The notes: a model not told the origin generated them from the letters alone. A stretch of 64,000 nt of DNA from Bemisia tabaci (GCF_918797505.1 NC_092793.1:48782243-48846242); one strand, 5' to 3'. Shown: positions 22,838 through 36,262, counted from the first letter of the stretch. Made by a program: numbers and translations.

Positions 22838-25470
22838 AAACCATCAAGGGCTTTAAAATTGTCTGGAACAGTTTAAAAATTGTTCAAAATGATAGTGTTG
22901 TGAATGGTTAGTGAGTCTCTCAGCAGGGTGTTCAACCACCAGAAATCAAGAAGCGAACAGATAGCTCTATTACGGTACTGAGCATCCCAGTAAAACTGCT
23001 CAAGCTTTCAAAATGAGGATATTTATCTTATCTGTGATTATTTCAAGTGTAACTGTGCAACACTGGGGTGTCTACAGGATCCAGAAGAAATATTAAGAGA
23101 ATTATCTGCTCAACTCATAGGGAAATGAGGGGATTGTCATGAAATGAGTAGAATTTTCCTATCTGTTTGACTCAAGAGCTGATCTCTTTGGAGCAGAACT
23201 CATGTAGACATTTGACATGAGCGGTAGCTTTTTTTAAATACATGACAACGATTGTACAGAAAAGATTCAAAAGCGAGGTTTTTTCTCAATGTCATACATG
23301 AGTTATATTGTGACGGAACTGCCAGTATGTATATGACGTGTAATTCCAACCTATTAAATTTGACTTTAAAAACAAGTTTCTTGAGTCATTCAAAGCTTTT
23401 GAGCCATTACCTGTCAAAGTTTTTGTCTGAAACCACGGGAACTTGTGTTCATTCTGCTGGAAGGCTTTCTCACAGATAAACTGCCACTGTTCAAGTTTGT
23501 CAGGATTTTGCGTCCGATCTATGAGCCAATACTAGTCTTCCGTTACTGTGGTGTCTTCAAATCACATCTGAACTATTTTTGTCTCGGATGAATACCGAGT
23601 TCGGAGTGGTTCATAAGCTTTTTTAACGTCTGTACGTGAAGTTGGTTCTGCATTTTTGTGATATATTTTTAAATCTAAGTGTGCTTAGAGACGTTTCAAT
23701 TCTTCTGTTTAAATAACTTTTTTTTACGCTGTCTACTATCAAAACTTACTCATAGGTTTATCTTTTATATCTTAACTAAGTTGACTTACTTTTAATCATG
23801 GACTGATCCTTTCAAGGAATTTCAATTTTGACAGGCTTTTGAGGTACCTCTCCAACAGACTTTTACTCTCCCTCAACAATTTGTAATTCGATCCTTAACT
23901 TCAGGAATTTTCTCACATCAGTCATATGTATCCTTTTTTTTCTTTCTGATGGACAGGTATACTCAAAAATTTGTCAAATGCAATTAATGTAGCCCCTTAT
24001 TTTTGCACAGATAATGTATTCTACAATTTCTAGGGCTCATTTTTTTATATAGGGAATAGTTTTTATAAAATACTCGTAGATTGTAGAAGTCTTCTTCTCC
24101 AGAAGTGTAAATCAATTTTAAAATTCTTTTCAGGTCCGTCCTGTCTTTTTGCTCTTCATTTTTACTTATTCATTTACCGACAGATATTTTTGGGACAAAA
24201 ACTTCCATTTTTAAACTTTGATTAAATTTTTTGAGCGCTGCTAAAGCTATCATCCTTCTTATTCCCATTGGTTTCTCTTTTCTTCTTCTTTTTACTCTCT
24301 TTTAAATTTTCATGATTATTTGTTGGAGAGCCTCTTTCAACTAAGATTTATTTCCTGTCTTTGTTTTGCATTTATTCAAAATCACTATTTTTAACAAGAG
24401 CATTATCTGTGGATGAATTTGGAGGTCCTATCCACAGTATTTTCAATATTTTCATTTTCAGTTTAAATTGAATATTTTCCTGAAGACCAAAAGAAATAAA
24501 AAAAAATTGCTAATTCTAAACAAGAATGTCAATCTGAAGTATTTCACACTTTCAAATATCAATCCTGTCACCCATGTATCTAGTTATACTTGAAATTGGC
24601 CTCATACTTCAAACAATTGGGAGCTGTCAACACTTTTCATCGGTGAACTTGGTCCAGCAGGTGCAATTGTCCTCTGTCAAAAAAAGGTTCACCAATCGCA
24701 TTTGCTTTCATCTGATATTACATTTCAAGGATCTTTCTAACTGCAAGTATTAAGTACTTTCATGGGCCTGAAACTTTTCAAGCAGTTATACTGAGCTGCT
24801 CAATGAAGAAGAGTATATTACCTGATGAATTCTTGCTGGGTTTAAAATATCTAATAACAGTTGAATGAAGTGTCTGAGAGTATTAAAAGAACTACGCATT
24901 TGAAAATAAAATCCCAATGGTAATCATCTGTAGATTTTGATTTGATTGCTTATTATCCATGACATTAACAAGAAAATCATATGTAGGTATAGCAAATGAT
25001 TAAGCACTAAGCTAAAAAGAGCAGAAAGTGTACTTCAGATCCTTGATTATCAAGTTTGTATCAATTTGAAATAATGTGATACGACTGAATCATTATTTAT
25101 TCCCCCAAAACAAGATTACTATTGCTATCTGCCTATGTTAAGTGTTTAAAGTTGAAGAGGAGAAATACTTGGAAATATTTTGATGTTCACAGCACATTGA
25201 GAAATTTTCTGTTCAAAATTCAATGTTTTTCTATCAAGCTTTATCTTAGTGTTTGAAGTATTGATATTCGTTAAAAGTAATCGTTCTTGCTCTCTAGAAT
25301 TTTAAAGCTTAAAGTATGATGATGTATCCATTTCTCTATTACCATTTGGCACTTTCACCTTCATCTACATCCCTCTCCAACTTGTAAAATTGTAATTTAG
25401 TAAGAAATAGAATGGTAAGCAAGGAAGAATTAAAATATTTTATTTCATCTTTAAGTGGTTTATCAATAAA
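22838..25470 (+). other. AQP-A 3' flank and probable 3' UTR
   Basis: AT-rich, no coding signal. The first clear AATAAA after the stop is at 24495-24500, with others at 24905 and 25465. If they are used, the 3' UTR is about 1.7-2.6 kb. Nearer weak variants (ATTAAA near 23353) could give a shorter one. Confidence 0.3.
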
Positions 25471-27040
25471 AACTCCGTGTCCATCTTTTGCTCTTCTAAT
25501 CAACAACCATTTCCTTCTGGCATCTCTCCTTCAGAATCTACTCTATTTTAAAGGAGCTCTCCTCTAGTATTTAACTCTAAATGTAAGATAAAATATTGCT
25601 CTGGGCTGTTATATGTTTAGCTACTCATCTATATTTGTCCCGATCCTCCAGATTCATGTATTTTGTTTAAATAATTTTATAATCCATGCATGCGCTAAAC
25701 TCTTTTCAATTAATATCGGTTATATTTTCCTTCTAGCTGTTGAAATTTTATTCGAATTATAAAGAAGCACTTGAGTAAGTGCTGTCTGTAAATCATACTC
25801 AAAATGCAGTACATTATTTCTTGAAGGATTTAAAGTATGTCTCGACATGCTAGAAGACGTATGTTGTATATTTAATTCAAGTTTAAAACTAACCTCCACA
25901 GTTTGCTAAATTCAAAATTTTATTCAAGACTTCGCTTGAAGAAATTAATTTTCTCCCCTTTTTTCTCATTATACGCAGAAGATGTAATTTTAAGCACAAC
26001 GCATTTAAAAATTTGATTTAGGCATATTGAATCTAGTGATTTAAGTTTTGCTCAAATTGTATCACTGTATCATCTCCTTAGTTTATAAGTTTTTAACTCA
26101 GTCAAATCCAAAAAGTTTCTTTCGAAACTTCCTTAAAAAGGGGAAAAATTCCAATTCATCTTTAAAAAAAATGTCTACCCTTAGAAACCAATGCAAATTC
26201 TTTTGTATTGATTTTTTGCGAAGCGCTTATCATTTGTTGCTTTTAAATAGTTTATTGGAGACTGATGCATTATCTTTTGAAGAAAATAAAAGAGAATAAA
26301 AATCGGTATTGAGAAAGTTCATTTAGTTATGCTTCTACTAAAATATCTTCGTTGTTAAATCAAAACTTTTTTTAAAAAACATTAGTTGCAATTAAATTTG
26401 TTTTCAATTTAGAACTGCCCAGGTACGTACATCGATAATATTATTAATATTTCATACATAACTCTCTCTTCTAGTTTTCACTCTTTGTAAAGAAGTATGT
26501 GAAGCGCTGTTGGGACACATTTTTTCATCCAAGCATTTTTGAACTTTGATTGATAATGCACCAGTTTCACATAATTTTAATCCATTAACATGGAATATTC
26601 TGTAAAAATATATGTAAAAATGTCGAATTTCTTCTTCGTTTTCTCAGCAACTTTTTTAAATACAGTCATTACAATAATTCATTCAATTAATCATTATGAA
26701 AATCTATCTTTTTTCACGTTCAAAAGACATTTCTTCTAGTTGTACTCGCAGGGTTAATTTTGTTACTTTGATTGTTTATACCTATGTGAAATTTTACATC
26801 GAACTCACGTGAAATACATTTTAATAGTAAAAGTCGAATATTTTTTTCTATACCTTTTTCTTTCATCGAACCATGTTTTGGTCTATTTGAAGGCAGAAAG
26901 AAAACATCCTCTTTGAGGGGAGGTTTCTTAAACTTCTTGAACTAGGTAGGTAGGTACACATAATGAGAAACCATTATCAACACTGAAATTCCTTAACCAC
27001 GAATCTCATTTGCGGTGTTTGAAAATATCCGCTTCTGTTC

Positions 27041-27091
<51 letters not shown>

Positions 27092-27485
27092 AAAACAGAT
27101 TATCAACATTCATTGAAGTTTCCTTAGAACTATGCCTTCGCTTAGAGGAGAAAATCCTGGAAGTTTTTAAGAATTGACGTTTAGTAGTTATCTCTTCAAG
27201 GCTTACCTAAAGTATAACAGGAAGTCTGCAATATCGCTAACCGAGATACGTTGTTTGGGAGTTCCACAATCAATTTTTGAAAATTAGGGAGTGCATATAG
27301 TTAGTTGTGCATTGATGACAGCCACACCTACCATAAATCGTGGCTGAGGGGTCTTGCGGTAGAATGAGCACACCCAACAGGATGGATGATTTTGGACTTC
27401 ATTTTAGAATTCTCGACAATGTGCGTGTGAGTAAGAGCTCAACACACGCAACTTTAAACTCGTTTTTTGTGGTTTAATATACTTC
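25471..27485. other. AT-rich spacer between AQP-A and AQP-B
   Basis: No exon, no inverted-repeat element recognised. Ends with a T43 run (27044-27086). An 83-codon frame at 26048 has no recognisable domain and lacks coding-like composition. Confidence 0.5.
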
Positions 27486-27972
27486 CCAGTAGCAGTGGCT
27501 CTTAAAAAAATTCTACGAAAAGTTGTCTAAAAAAATGTAAAAAACTTGTAAATTTTAAGTTAAAAAAAAACTCTTAAAATATTCGTTTTAGGAAACCCCT
27601 TTGGGGAATTCTTTTAAATAAAAAATAGAGACATTTTAATTGAAAGAAAACGTAATATTTACGTGAGAAACAACAAACTATGTCCTCAATTTTATGGGCT
27701 GCAACTTTTCCTATTATACTTTTCTGTTCACCACTTTTTTCCCCTCGTTTTTGCCCGCAGGAAGTTTATAAAAAAAAAATACGTAAAAAAAAAAATTTAC
27801 TTAAAATTTTTCTTCAATTTTATGTAAAAAAAAGCCCCCGAAAGGGTTTCCTGATACGAACATTTCAAGAGTTTTTTTTATGTAATTTTCAAGTGGTTTT
27901 GAAGTAAATTTTTAGTTCTCTTAAAATTTACGAGTTTTTTTACAACTTTTCTCAACAGCCACTGCTACTAGG
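27486..27972. mobile_element. hAT-like MITE, CCAGTAGCAGTGGC ends
   Basis: Left CCAGTAGCAGTGGCTCTT, right GCCACTGCTACTAGG; flanks TATACTTC and GTTACTTC share six of eight bases, a decayed target duplication. Inner inverted matches include AAACCCCTTTGGGG and CCCCGAAAGGGTTT. Confidence 0.75.
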
Positions 27973-28544
27973 GTTACTTCAAAAGAAAAAGTCCGGGAAA
28001 ATGTTTGCATACAATTGAAAGTGTTCTCTCTGAATGTCTAAAATGCAAGAATGAAAAAAAAAAAAAAAATAACTGAAAGGCTCATTCAAGTAATAACGTA
28101 GCCAAGTTGCAGCTTCATTGTGAAACGGTACTGCCTTGTGAAGCCTCAGAGGTCCAACAGTTACATCATTTCAAGACGCAATCATCAGTGTAACAGCCCG
28201 GAACAGCGAGTAATTCGGTTGCCTGAGAAACATTTGATGAAGAGTAACGACGCATAAGAAACGCCTTCATTGTGAAACGATACTTCCTAGTGTTGCCTCT
28301 GAGGCCGAATAGTTGCATCTTTGAAAACCCAATCAAGAAGCAGCTCATAGATCAATGAGAAACAACGGAGTTCACTACCTGGTCGCTACGCGTCCCAATC
28401 TCCCCCCTCCCCCGGGGTGCTTCGCGTCCTTTGACGTCCGCTTCGCGGATCTCGGGTTGATCGAAATAAAAAGGGCTCATTTAGGGACTATAGCCTATCG
28501 ACGGCCAAAATCGATTTTCCAAAGTATGAAAAGATAAAATATAA

Positions 28545-29481
28545 CCCTGGTAAAAATTGGCAGTATAGAATGTGTGTTCCAAAATACTATAGACCTAAAG
28601 CCGGCTGTAAGATTTCCAATAGCTTCTGTAGCCGGCTGTACAATTTCTCATGGCCTTTTATAGCCGATGGCGATTAAGCAACAACCAGACGATGAAGTTT
28701 ATGCTAAACGTTACTAAATACGGAAACTATGACTTAGTTAGTTTTTGGACTACCGCTCTCTTTTTGTGCCGTAGTATCTTGATTTATTTTGCGAGGAAAG
28801 CTCCGTACTCTTGAAGGATGCCTGTCATTCTTAATACGTTGGAGCGCCTTCAATTTCTTATGATACTGTGTAATACCTCTGGTGCGAAATAGTTGCTTCA
28901 AACGCCTTGGCACGCTGCGGCGCGGCGGGCGGGCAGAGAGCGCGAAACGCGCATTGGCGCCTACAAACCTAACAGGGATACTTCACGCATTGCGCAATGC
29001 GTGAAGTATCCCTGTTAGGTTTGTAGGCGCCAGTGCGTCGCCGCTCTGCTAAGTGTTAGGCTCTAATATTTAATCTCGCGGAGTCAGCGTTTTTCAACTC
29101 ATGATTTTGAAATGTTTGCACACTCTGTATGGACTATTCTCATTTTAATTGATGAAAAAAAAAACATGTTTTAAAGGAAAATATAATGTGTGTTTTGTAA
29201 ATATAAAGGTAGTTCCGTATCAAACTTAATGATTTCCAAAGCACACGAATTTCTACACAATTTCTTATAGCCTTTTATAGCCAATGGCGATAAAGTGTCA
29301 AACCCGGCGATAGGAACTATAGCCCGACTGTATACTTTTTTATAGCTTCGTATAGCCCGACTATATGATTTGCTCCGCTTTCTACAGCCAGCAATATGAT
29401 TTTCAATAGCCTTCTTTAGTCGGCTATAAGAGCTCCTATGGTATTTTGAAACGCAGCTCCTATCGCCAATTTTTACCAGGG
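28545..29481. mobile_element. CCCTGGTAAAAATTGGC element, copy 2
   Basis: Same ends, inner motifs and length (about 940 bp) as copy 1, so the two define a family. AA stands on both sides, compatible with a 2-bp target duplication. Its centre holds an exact palindrome (28955-29032). Copy 2 has a short internal deletion near 29285. Confidence 0.88.
28955..29032. repeat. Perfect 78-bp palindrome
   Basis: Two 39-bp arms with no spacer, centred between 28993 and 28994 (TTGC|GCAA). Arms begin TGGCGCCTACAAACC. It is the core of the second CCCTGG element; the first element has a decayed version. Confidence 0.9.
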
Positions 29482-30133
29482 AAAAAATTAATAACTATAA
29501 ATTAATATCTATTCAGCCTTCTAGGTCACGTTAGGAAGTATATTTTCTCAATGAAGGCGCTCCCTATGCGTTGTAATTCTTCATCGAATCACCTGCAGCA
29601 ACCGTGTCATATTATTCTATAGTATACAATTTTATTTATTTATTTTTTTTAAATTAAAATTACGACGTATGCGTCGCAATCACGCATGAAGGCGTCATCT
29701 CAATGAAGGCGTCCCTTATGAGGGGCGCCTTCATTGAGAAAAGATACTTCCTAGCGTGGCCTCTGAGGCTGAATAGTTGTATCAGTCGTAAACTCGATCA
29801 GCATTCCACAATGTAGCAGCAGGGCCGGATGTAGGGGGTGGCCACATGGGCCGCGGCCCTTGGCGGCAGAGATCTATTCCCTCAAGCCGTATTCGTTACA
29901 ATCTTTGGCATCAGTGAGCAGTTCCGTACCGCTGACCCATTAGCGGGCGGGATGCGTTCGAAATCATGATCGGTAACCCTTACCATTGTCTTTCGGTTAC
30001 AGATTCAGGTAGCAAACGGAATCCGTCCTCTACGCGGTCGCGTTAATGATCGGGACCGGATACTGCATGCTTCGCTATTGAAATCTTTACCGAAAACGCG
30101 ACACCCCGCTTTCTCGTTCAAATACTCGAACTC

Positions 30134-30159
30134 GAACGAAAAGGCGTGCCTTTTCGTTC
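30134..30159. repeat. Short palindrome
   Basis: GAACGAAAAGGC, a 2-base spacer, then the exact inverse; related CGTTCAAGTTC motifs recur near 31840, suggesting an internally repetitive element body. Confidence 0.7.
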
Positions 30160-30838
30160 AAGTTCAGAAACCATAACTCAAAAGAGTCCGGCGCGTTATG
30201 AGTTCAGCTTTCCCGAGCCCGGACGACTGGCTGGCTTCCCTTGCGCATATTGTTTTTCGGCAGGCGGCGGTCAGTCCCCGCAAGTTTGCGTGATAACAGT
30301 AACCACTGAGAAAATTCGTTCCGCAATTTGTGTCTTATGCTATCCTTTGTTCATTTTTTGAGGCATCAACTGTATACTAAGGAAGGCTATTTTAAAATAA
30401 TAATTATAAATGGACACAGATAGTACAAAAAATGAAAGGGGAAGGAAATTAAATGAGGATATAATTACTTATTCATTCAGATAGAATGAAACAAAAACAG
30501 GAGAGAAATGTATGTACGATGAAGCTGTGAGAAAAAAACACAAGTGTGCTCATAGCGATTCGGAACTCGAACTATACTATCGTTAGGCAGTTTTTAGACC
30601 CCTGCACGGTCAAAGGCAGTTAATTATGCAAACCAATGTGCCAGAAATTTAAACTGTTCGTCGACTCAATTTAGTATGATGCATAACAAACAGCGGTTAA
30701 TGTTAACATTTTGTTTTACTTCTATTTTCTCGTATCTTTATTCTTCCTCTGCAATCATTTTTCTCTTGTACCCAGTGATGTGACCGAGTTTTCGAAGAAA
30801 ATGCATAATCAAAGGAAGAAGAATAATGTTTTGAGCCA

Positions 30839-31100
30839 TATCGATGGCCAAGGTGCGAAACCACGTATGTCCGTTAGCGACGTTGCAGACTTCTCTTCAT
30901 ATACTTGATTTTTAATTGAAAAACTAGTCGACTTAATGTCTCGAAAACTGCCGTGATTTTACTTCTCGATAAGCAGCATATTCCCTAGAAAATTCAAGCT
31001 ATTATGGGTGGCTTATTCCTCTCCAAAAAAAATAAAATGGGAGCAAATATTTTGAAACACAGCAAAGGAGATGAAGGGTTCTGTACTTCAGCCTTCGATA
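30839..31100. mobile_element. GACGTTGCAGACTTCC MITE, nested copy
   Basis: Ends TATCGATGGCC and GGCCTTCGATA-like, then GTGCGAAACCACGTATGTCC; core as in the other copies. About 262 bp, non-coding. Confidence 0.75.
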
Positions 31101-32350
31101 TAATATTTACATACAACTGTTGTTTTTATAGGTGTCTTATTTACATACTGTCTTGCTCCTTTCCAAGTACACGGATGGTTTTGTGAAATTTGAATTTCCA
31201 TTAAGAAATCGCGATTTTCAAGGAAAATTTCAAATTTTTAAAAAAAAAAAAAAAAAACCTGATGTCGTAGCAAAAAATAGCTATCATATTTGCATTCTAC
31301 CGTAAGAAATAGTTGCGAAGCACCCAAGAAATTTAAGTCAATAAGACAAAAATGATTTTTTTGCAAAGCTTTTTTAATGTCCCTCTATATGAACCATTAT
31401 TTTGGGTATAAGCGACTATAAACCCTCGAGTAGGCAAAGCTTAAAATGTTCCCATCAATCTAATTTTTTTCACTGGCAATGAGTCATTTTTAAGCGGAAT
31501 GGAACGAGTTAGGGGGTGGGAACGAAAACAGCCCTAAAAAAAATGTCTACAGGTAAAAAGATGATCCACCCAAACGCGGCATGCACTGGGAAAACAGCGG
31601 GCCACGGGCAGCGTGAAGCGGGGTGAGAGACGAGGGGGAGGGACGACCGGTGCAGAGCATCAACGGCCGCACGGCATAGAGTAACTCTGAACGCTACGGA
31701 GCTGGGCGAGGTTCTAGATCTGTAACGCATAACGAAAAGCGGCGTTATGAGTTATGGCATTAGTATAGCTGAACTGATAGCAATGGTCAGGTCTTTGGTA
31801 TGAGTTATTTGAACTCAAACGCAGTCGGCCGCTTATTCGTTCAAGTTCCGAATTTCGAACCGATTCGATTGACAATGCGTTCGGGATCGAAAACCCGACC
31901 GAGACCTTTCCGCGAACAGTTCACGATCAAAAACCCAAACTCATTAGGAGCCTTTTCCGTTCGGGTTCCATAACGCGAACGCGAACGCAAAGCCGGCACA
32001 TTGCGGTGTTGAACGATGAACTGATTAAATAAGAAATTTTTAACATATAGGTATCTGCTTGGCGGCAAATTTAGGGGGCGGTAAATTTTGCAATTTTTTT
32101 AACTGTATGAATAAAAAAAATCGAATTCAGAAAAAAAAATTACCAACGAGAAAAGGCAAAAAAATCTCTCATTTCTTGACAGTATAGTAATTTCTAATTT
32201 TGTCGTCTTTCGGTGAAACAAGAGACATCTTCTTTGATTAATCGAGTTAAGAGAGAAACCAAACACGCAATTTGGCCTATAGCAGCGCGGCGCAGAGAGC
32301 AATGATGACGCGCGAGGACTTGAGATGAAAAGGAGATGTAACACATATTA

Positions 32351-32505
32351 GCGCCTACAAGACTGCATGAATACTTCACGTATAGCGTCAAAAACAGTGC
32401 GGTCATCCGCGGTCGGCGAGAAATGCATAGCGCCTACAAGACTGTAGGAATACTTCACGCATTGCGGCAAACACAGTGCGGTCAGCGTGGCGCGGCGGCA
32501 GAGGT
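32351..32505. repeat. Tandem pair of about 80-bp units
   Basis: Two copies of GCGCCTACAAGACTG...ATACTTCACG...CAGTGCGGTC, 79 bp apart. The same unit recurs in reverse at 58783-58990 and resembles the centre of the two CCCTGG elements. Confidence 0.75.
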
Positions 32506-32569
32506 TAAAATTATTAAACCACATTAATGTTTGTTCTTCCATAATTTTTTCGTTTAATACTTATAAATA

Positions 32570-32762
32570 AATCACTAAATACAAAAAGGGCACATGTCCA
32601 GAAAACCAAATTGTTCAGAAAACACAAAAAACTGTTTATTTCGTGGTTGATATTTTTCGGAAAGTCGTTATGTTTAAAAATATCTACCACGACATAAACG
32701 GTTTTTTGTGTCTCCTGAACAATTTGGTTAAAGGACATGTGCCCTTTTTGTATTCAGTGATT
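32570..32762. mobile_element. Hairpin MITE of about 190 bp
   Basis: Two arms of about 85 bp: left AATCACTAAATACAAAAAGG, GGCACATGTCC and AACCAAATTGTTCAG; right is their inverse, ending GTATTCAGTGATT. Nearly the whole element folds on itself. Confidence 0.85.
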
Positions 32763-33029
32763 CAAATGGAGGGCGTTGTCCACACAGAAATAGGTTTACC
32801 GAACTTGACTTTCGCGCGAAGTTCTGTGAACTTTTGGTAGTAGTGTTGACAGGGCTTTCGCAAAAAATGTGTCCAACACGAGTAAACGCGTCTTATGCAC
32901 CTGCACTCCTCCCCCTCCGGCACGTTCACTTGATGGTTTTTATTGATGTAACAAAACGAATGAGAAGGGGGCGTCAAAATACAGGCGGCCCATGGGCGGC
33001 AAGTAGGTAAATCCGGCCATGTGTAGCAG

Positions 33030-35930
33030 CGTAGATAAACGAGAGATACCCTAAGATGACTCTTAGATAAAGAGTTGCGACGTATAAGAAAAACACTTTT
33101 TTCTTCCTGCGATGTCTCAGAGTAACCAAATTTCCGATCGATTTAACAAAAAAACTGTTTAATCCAACCGAAAGAAAATAAACCCGAAGTAACCACCGTG
33201 CTGAGTTCGCACGTGCCTTAATTTTCTGGCAAACCTGGCAAGTAATTTGTTGGCTTGAATGTTCATTTGGCTGAAACACTCAAACCAGGCGGTATGTGGC
33301 ATGAAATTTCAGCATTCTCTGAAGTGACGTATGCTGCGTGCAATGCTTGTTGCATCGAACTCTACGAGGGATCTTCGTCAAGTGCCTAGCTCGACTAGAC
33401 GCCTTGATTCGCGATGTCGAAATTCAAATTCAATTCAACTCACCTGCCCGTAAGACACATATTACACATGATCTAAATCTAATCGCGACTATTACTACTT
33501 TCTAAGGTCTCAAGGGCAAGGGAATCTTAATTAGACACTTCATCTGGCAATTAATCCCGGCATAGCTAAAGCTAAATTATCACAAATTGTGAGAAGATAC
33601 CGAGAAGATAGCCGTGTTGCCGATCAATACTAGTCCAAGGTTCACGGTTTGCCGATTGTTCCTCCGTAAAATCTTGCATTCACAAAATTAATCAGTGGCG
33701 TAGCCAGGGAGGGGAAGATTCAAAGAGCCAACTGCAATGGTTTCCAAGACGGACGGTCTTTACAGAAAAGAATAAAATTGCCGAGATCAAACAGATCAAA
33801 ATAATAACACAGCCTAAAAAATACACCACCTGTTATAAACCTTTACAATGAATAACTTCGATGCATTGTAAAGCTATTTACACCAAGATTTCAAATTTTT
33901 CAAAATCTGAACGATAACAAAGCGAGACCCCCCCCCCCCTCCCCGGACTGCGATATTTTACCCAAAAAGGCGACCTTCCGTGATTCTCAGAAATTTTTCA
34001 TATTTTGGACTACTCTTCCCTCAAAAAGAAAAATGTTGGCAGTATACCCCCATGGAAGATATTCTGATATACGCAACTTGAATCAACAGTACGTATATGA
34101 TTCAAAGCAAGTAAAATATGTAATCGAAAGAGTAAACCGTATGGTAAAAACGTGTATCTGATCCCGATGAACAATGTGTTGTCTCTTCACGATACGCATT
34201 GGCGCGGGGTTTAAATGTCGCACGAATTTTTTTATCAAGACTGTTTCTCACGATTGCGTGATGAGTCAATCTACTATTTTCTTTTTGAAGTAAATTTCAG
34301 AATGGTATGTAAAGCCAATGAAAAGATAATGGAATGACGCGGCTTTGAAAGCATATGCACACAGTTAAGAATTTCCGTGTTTGATGTTACTCTGTGTTAC
34401 TTTGTGTTTACTTTTTTTTTTGTCAGTTAAACCAAAAGGACTTAGTTGCTCAACACAATTTTGTGTTAAATCGACCCGAACCGTCGATTATCCTGAGACA
34501 TCGGACCATCATGAAGAAAATGTCCTGCCGACATTGTCGTGGAAATGTCCTGTCGTTTTCCTCCCCGTACTCAGAGGTCGCGGACTTGCAAGTGTCTAGC
34601 GCACTTGATTACCACCGATGTGATCCAGGCACGATCCTGGCGGATGGCTACAAATTTTGAACGAGGTCGCAGATTTTGAACGCAAAGATTTGGCCACTTT
34701 AACTAAAAGATTTGGTTAATTTTACTTCGGGAAAACTAAAACAAACAAAAATCAATCAACAGCTTATCGTCACTTCGTGCATTACTTCACATTATTACTG
34801 TTTCTTACTGTGTGCGTTAAATTTATGGTATTGATTCACGCACTACGCTTAATTTGCAACACGCTGGCTGCTGCGGTTGGAAGACGGGAAAACAAAAGTG
34901 CCTTCAATTAGCGCGGTATGCAACACGGACTACATAGGAACACGAATAGTTGCATCTATTGCTTTTTCCCTATGTTATGTAGTGTTCATTGGCGAAACTA
35001 GACACCACTGTCATTCGAGGACATCTTCATCCATTAACGTTTGGAGAGGGAATGGAATTCCTTATTCCTCTTTGATGAATAAACGCAAAACAATTCCGCC
35101 AGGTTTTTTTTAAAGGAAAATTGCAGACTAAGCTCAGCGGAGGGAACTAGTTCACTTCGAGCCGATACTGAAGAAAAAAGGTTTAAGTTTTATTCTTTCC
35201 TAGTAATTAGTAGAAAAAACAAATTTCAACCCCCATTTTTCAAAGAGGTATTTTCTTTCGACCTAAATTTTATATAATGATCGAGAAACTTTTCTTTGAT
35301 ATGGCAATTCTTTTGTCAACTCATTCGTTGCAAAGTTGTTAGTTGGTTCCTTTCTGATAATGAACGCGGTCTGATCATGATTCATTGAACAATTTCCCGT
35401 TTGAGAGAAAAAGAAGAATATTCAATGAACGTGAGGCAACAAATCTTACGACACACTTTAAACGGAGGCAGAAGGAGAAAAAATTGGAATTTTCAAGTGT
35501 TACATTATTTGAGAGGATGTAAGAAATTAAGTTCGTACTTGATGAGCCCACCTATATCGCGAGGTCGAGAACTGCACTATGTACATGTTAAAAATTATTT
35601 TTATCTTAAAATAAATATGACTGTGTGAGAAGATCTACGAAAAAATCAACACGCTATCGGCAATCTTAAAATTTCTCCAGCTTGAATTGTGGTTTTCCAG
35701 TGAATTACACGGCGAAGATGAAGATTAAATTGTATCTTTAGACTGAAACGTGGCATGATCGGATTACGAAAAGGGACGGGAGGGGAGCGGTGTGGCGGAA
35801 AGTCAAAGCATAGCCGCTTGTTTTGCCATTAATCCACCATTAATCAATTATTGAGGAGACTTTGTCTCACGGCGGATGAAGTAAGGGGAAAACTTTCTTA
35901 GATAATATTTATCGGAATTGTAAAACGGTT
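33030..35930. other. Intergenic spacer before AQP-B
   Basis: No supported gene. Contains a GAATAGTTGC unit (34890-34960), a hAT-like start CAGTGGCGTAGCCAGG at about 33711 without a matching end, and a C10 run near 33930. Confidence 0.4.
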
Positions 35931-36099
35931 TCTGGTTTGACATTCGATCGCCCGAATCGACTCACGGGATCATCCAGGTGTTTCCCGACGATCAAAGCGC
36001 CATCTACTCTGCTCCCGTTCGCGCACTCTTTCCCGAATTTCTGGACGTCTATTGTTTCTTCCTCTATCTTTTTTTTTTTCGGCGGCGCTTATCTGATTA

Positions 36100-36234
36100 T
36101 TTCGACGGTGGGCAGTTTAAGCGATGAATGGGTAGGATCGCTCAGTGCACGTAAGCTTACGATTGCAGTCGACCGCCTAAGCCGCGTTTGAATGGTTATG
36201 TGATTTCGATCATCGATTCTTCCTGTGATTTAAA
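36100..36234 (+). promoter_or_regulatory. Possible AQP-B core promoter and 5' UTR
   Basis: Upstream of the predicted first ATG is a TCAGT arthropod initiator-like site at about 36139-36143, with an AGTCG sequence some 24-28 nt after the presumed start, roughly where a downstream promoter element would lie. There is no TATA box. Such matches are common by chance. Confidence 0.2.
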
Positions 36235-36262
36235 ATGCCGTTCCAGAAGGATCCACCCAACA
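36235..36262 (+). CDS. AQP-B coding exon 1 (predicted)
   Basis: ATG with a good insect context (AAAATG) opens nine codons (MPFQKDPPN) plus one base before a GTAAGT donor at 36263. The phase (1) fits exon 2, giving AGT (Ser) and then VFEPHEF. The cost is an 8.6-kb first intron. Support is phase, start context and donor only; a nearer first exon could have been missed. Confidence 0.5.

Larger units (their letters stand above)
29820..33021. mobile_element. 3.2-kb hAT-like element with nested insertions
   Basis: The left end is CAGGGCCGGATGTAGG; the right end reads CATGGCCGGATTTACC on the opposite strand. Both are followed inward by ATGGGCCGC. A perfect 8-bp target duplication TGTAGCAG lies at 29812-29819 and 33022-33029. 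No long frame or transposase remnant was recognised, so it is non-autonomous. Inside sit a GACGTTGCAGACTTCC MITE (30839-31100), a hairpin MITE (32570-32762), an 80-bp tandem pair (32351-32500) and a 26-bp palindrome (30134-30159). Confidence 0.88.

Noticed and set aside
33711..33760. hAT element start CAGTGGCGTAGCCAGG
   Set aside because: No matching right end or target duplication found; left as a scrap.
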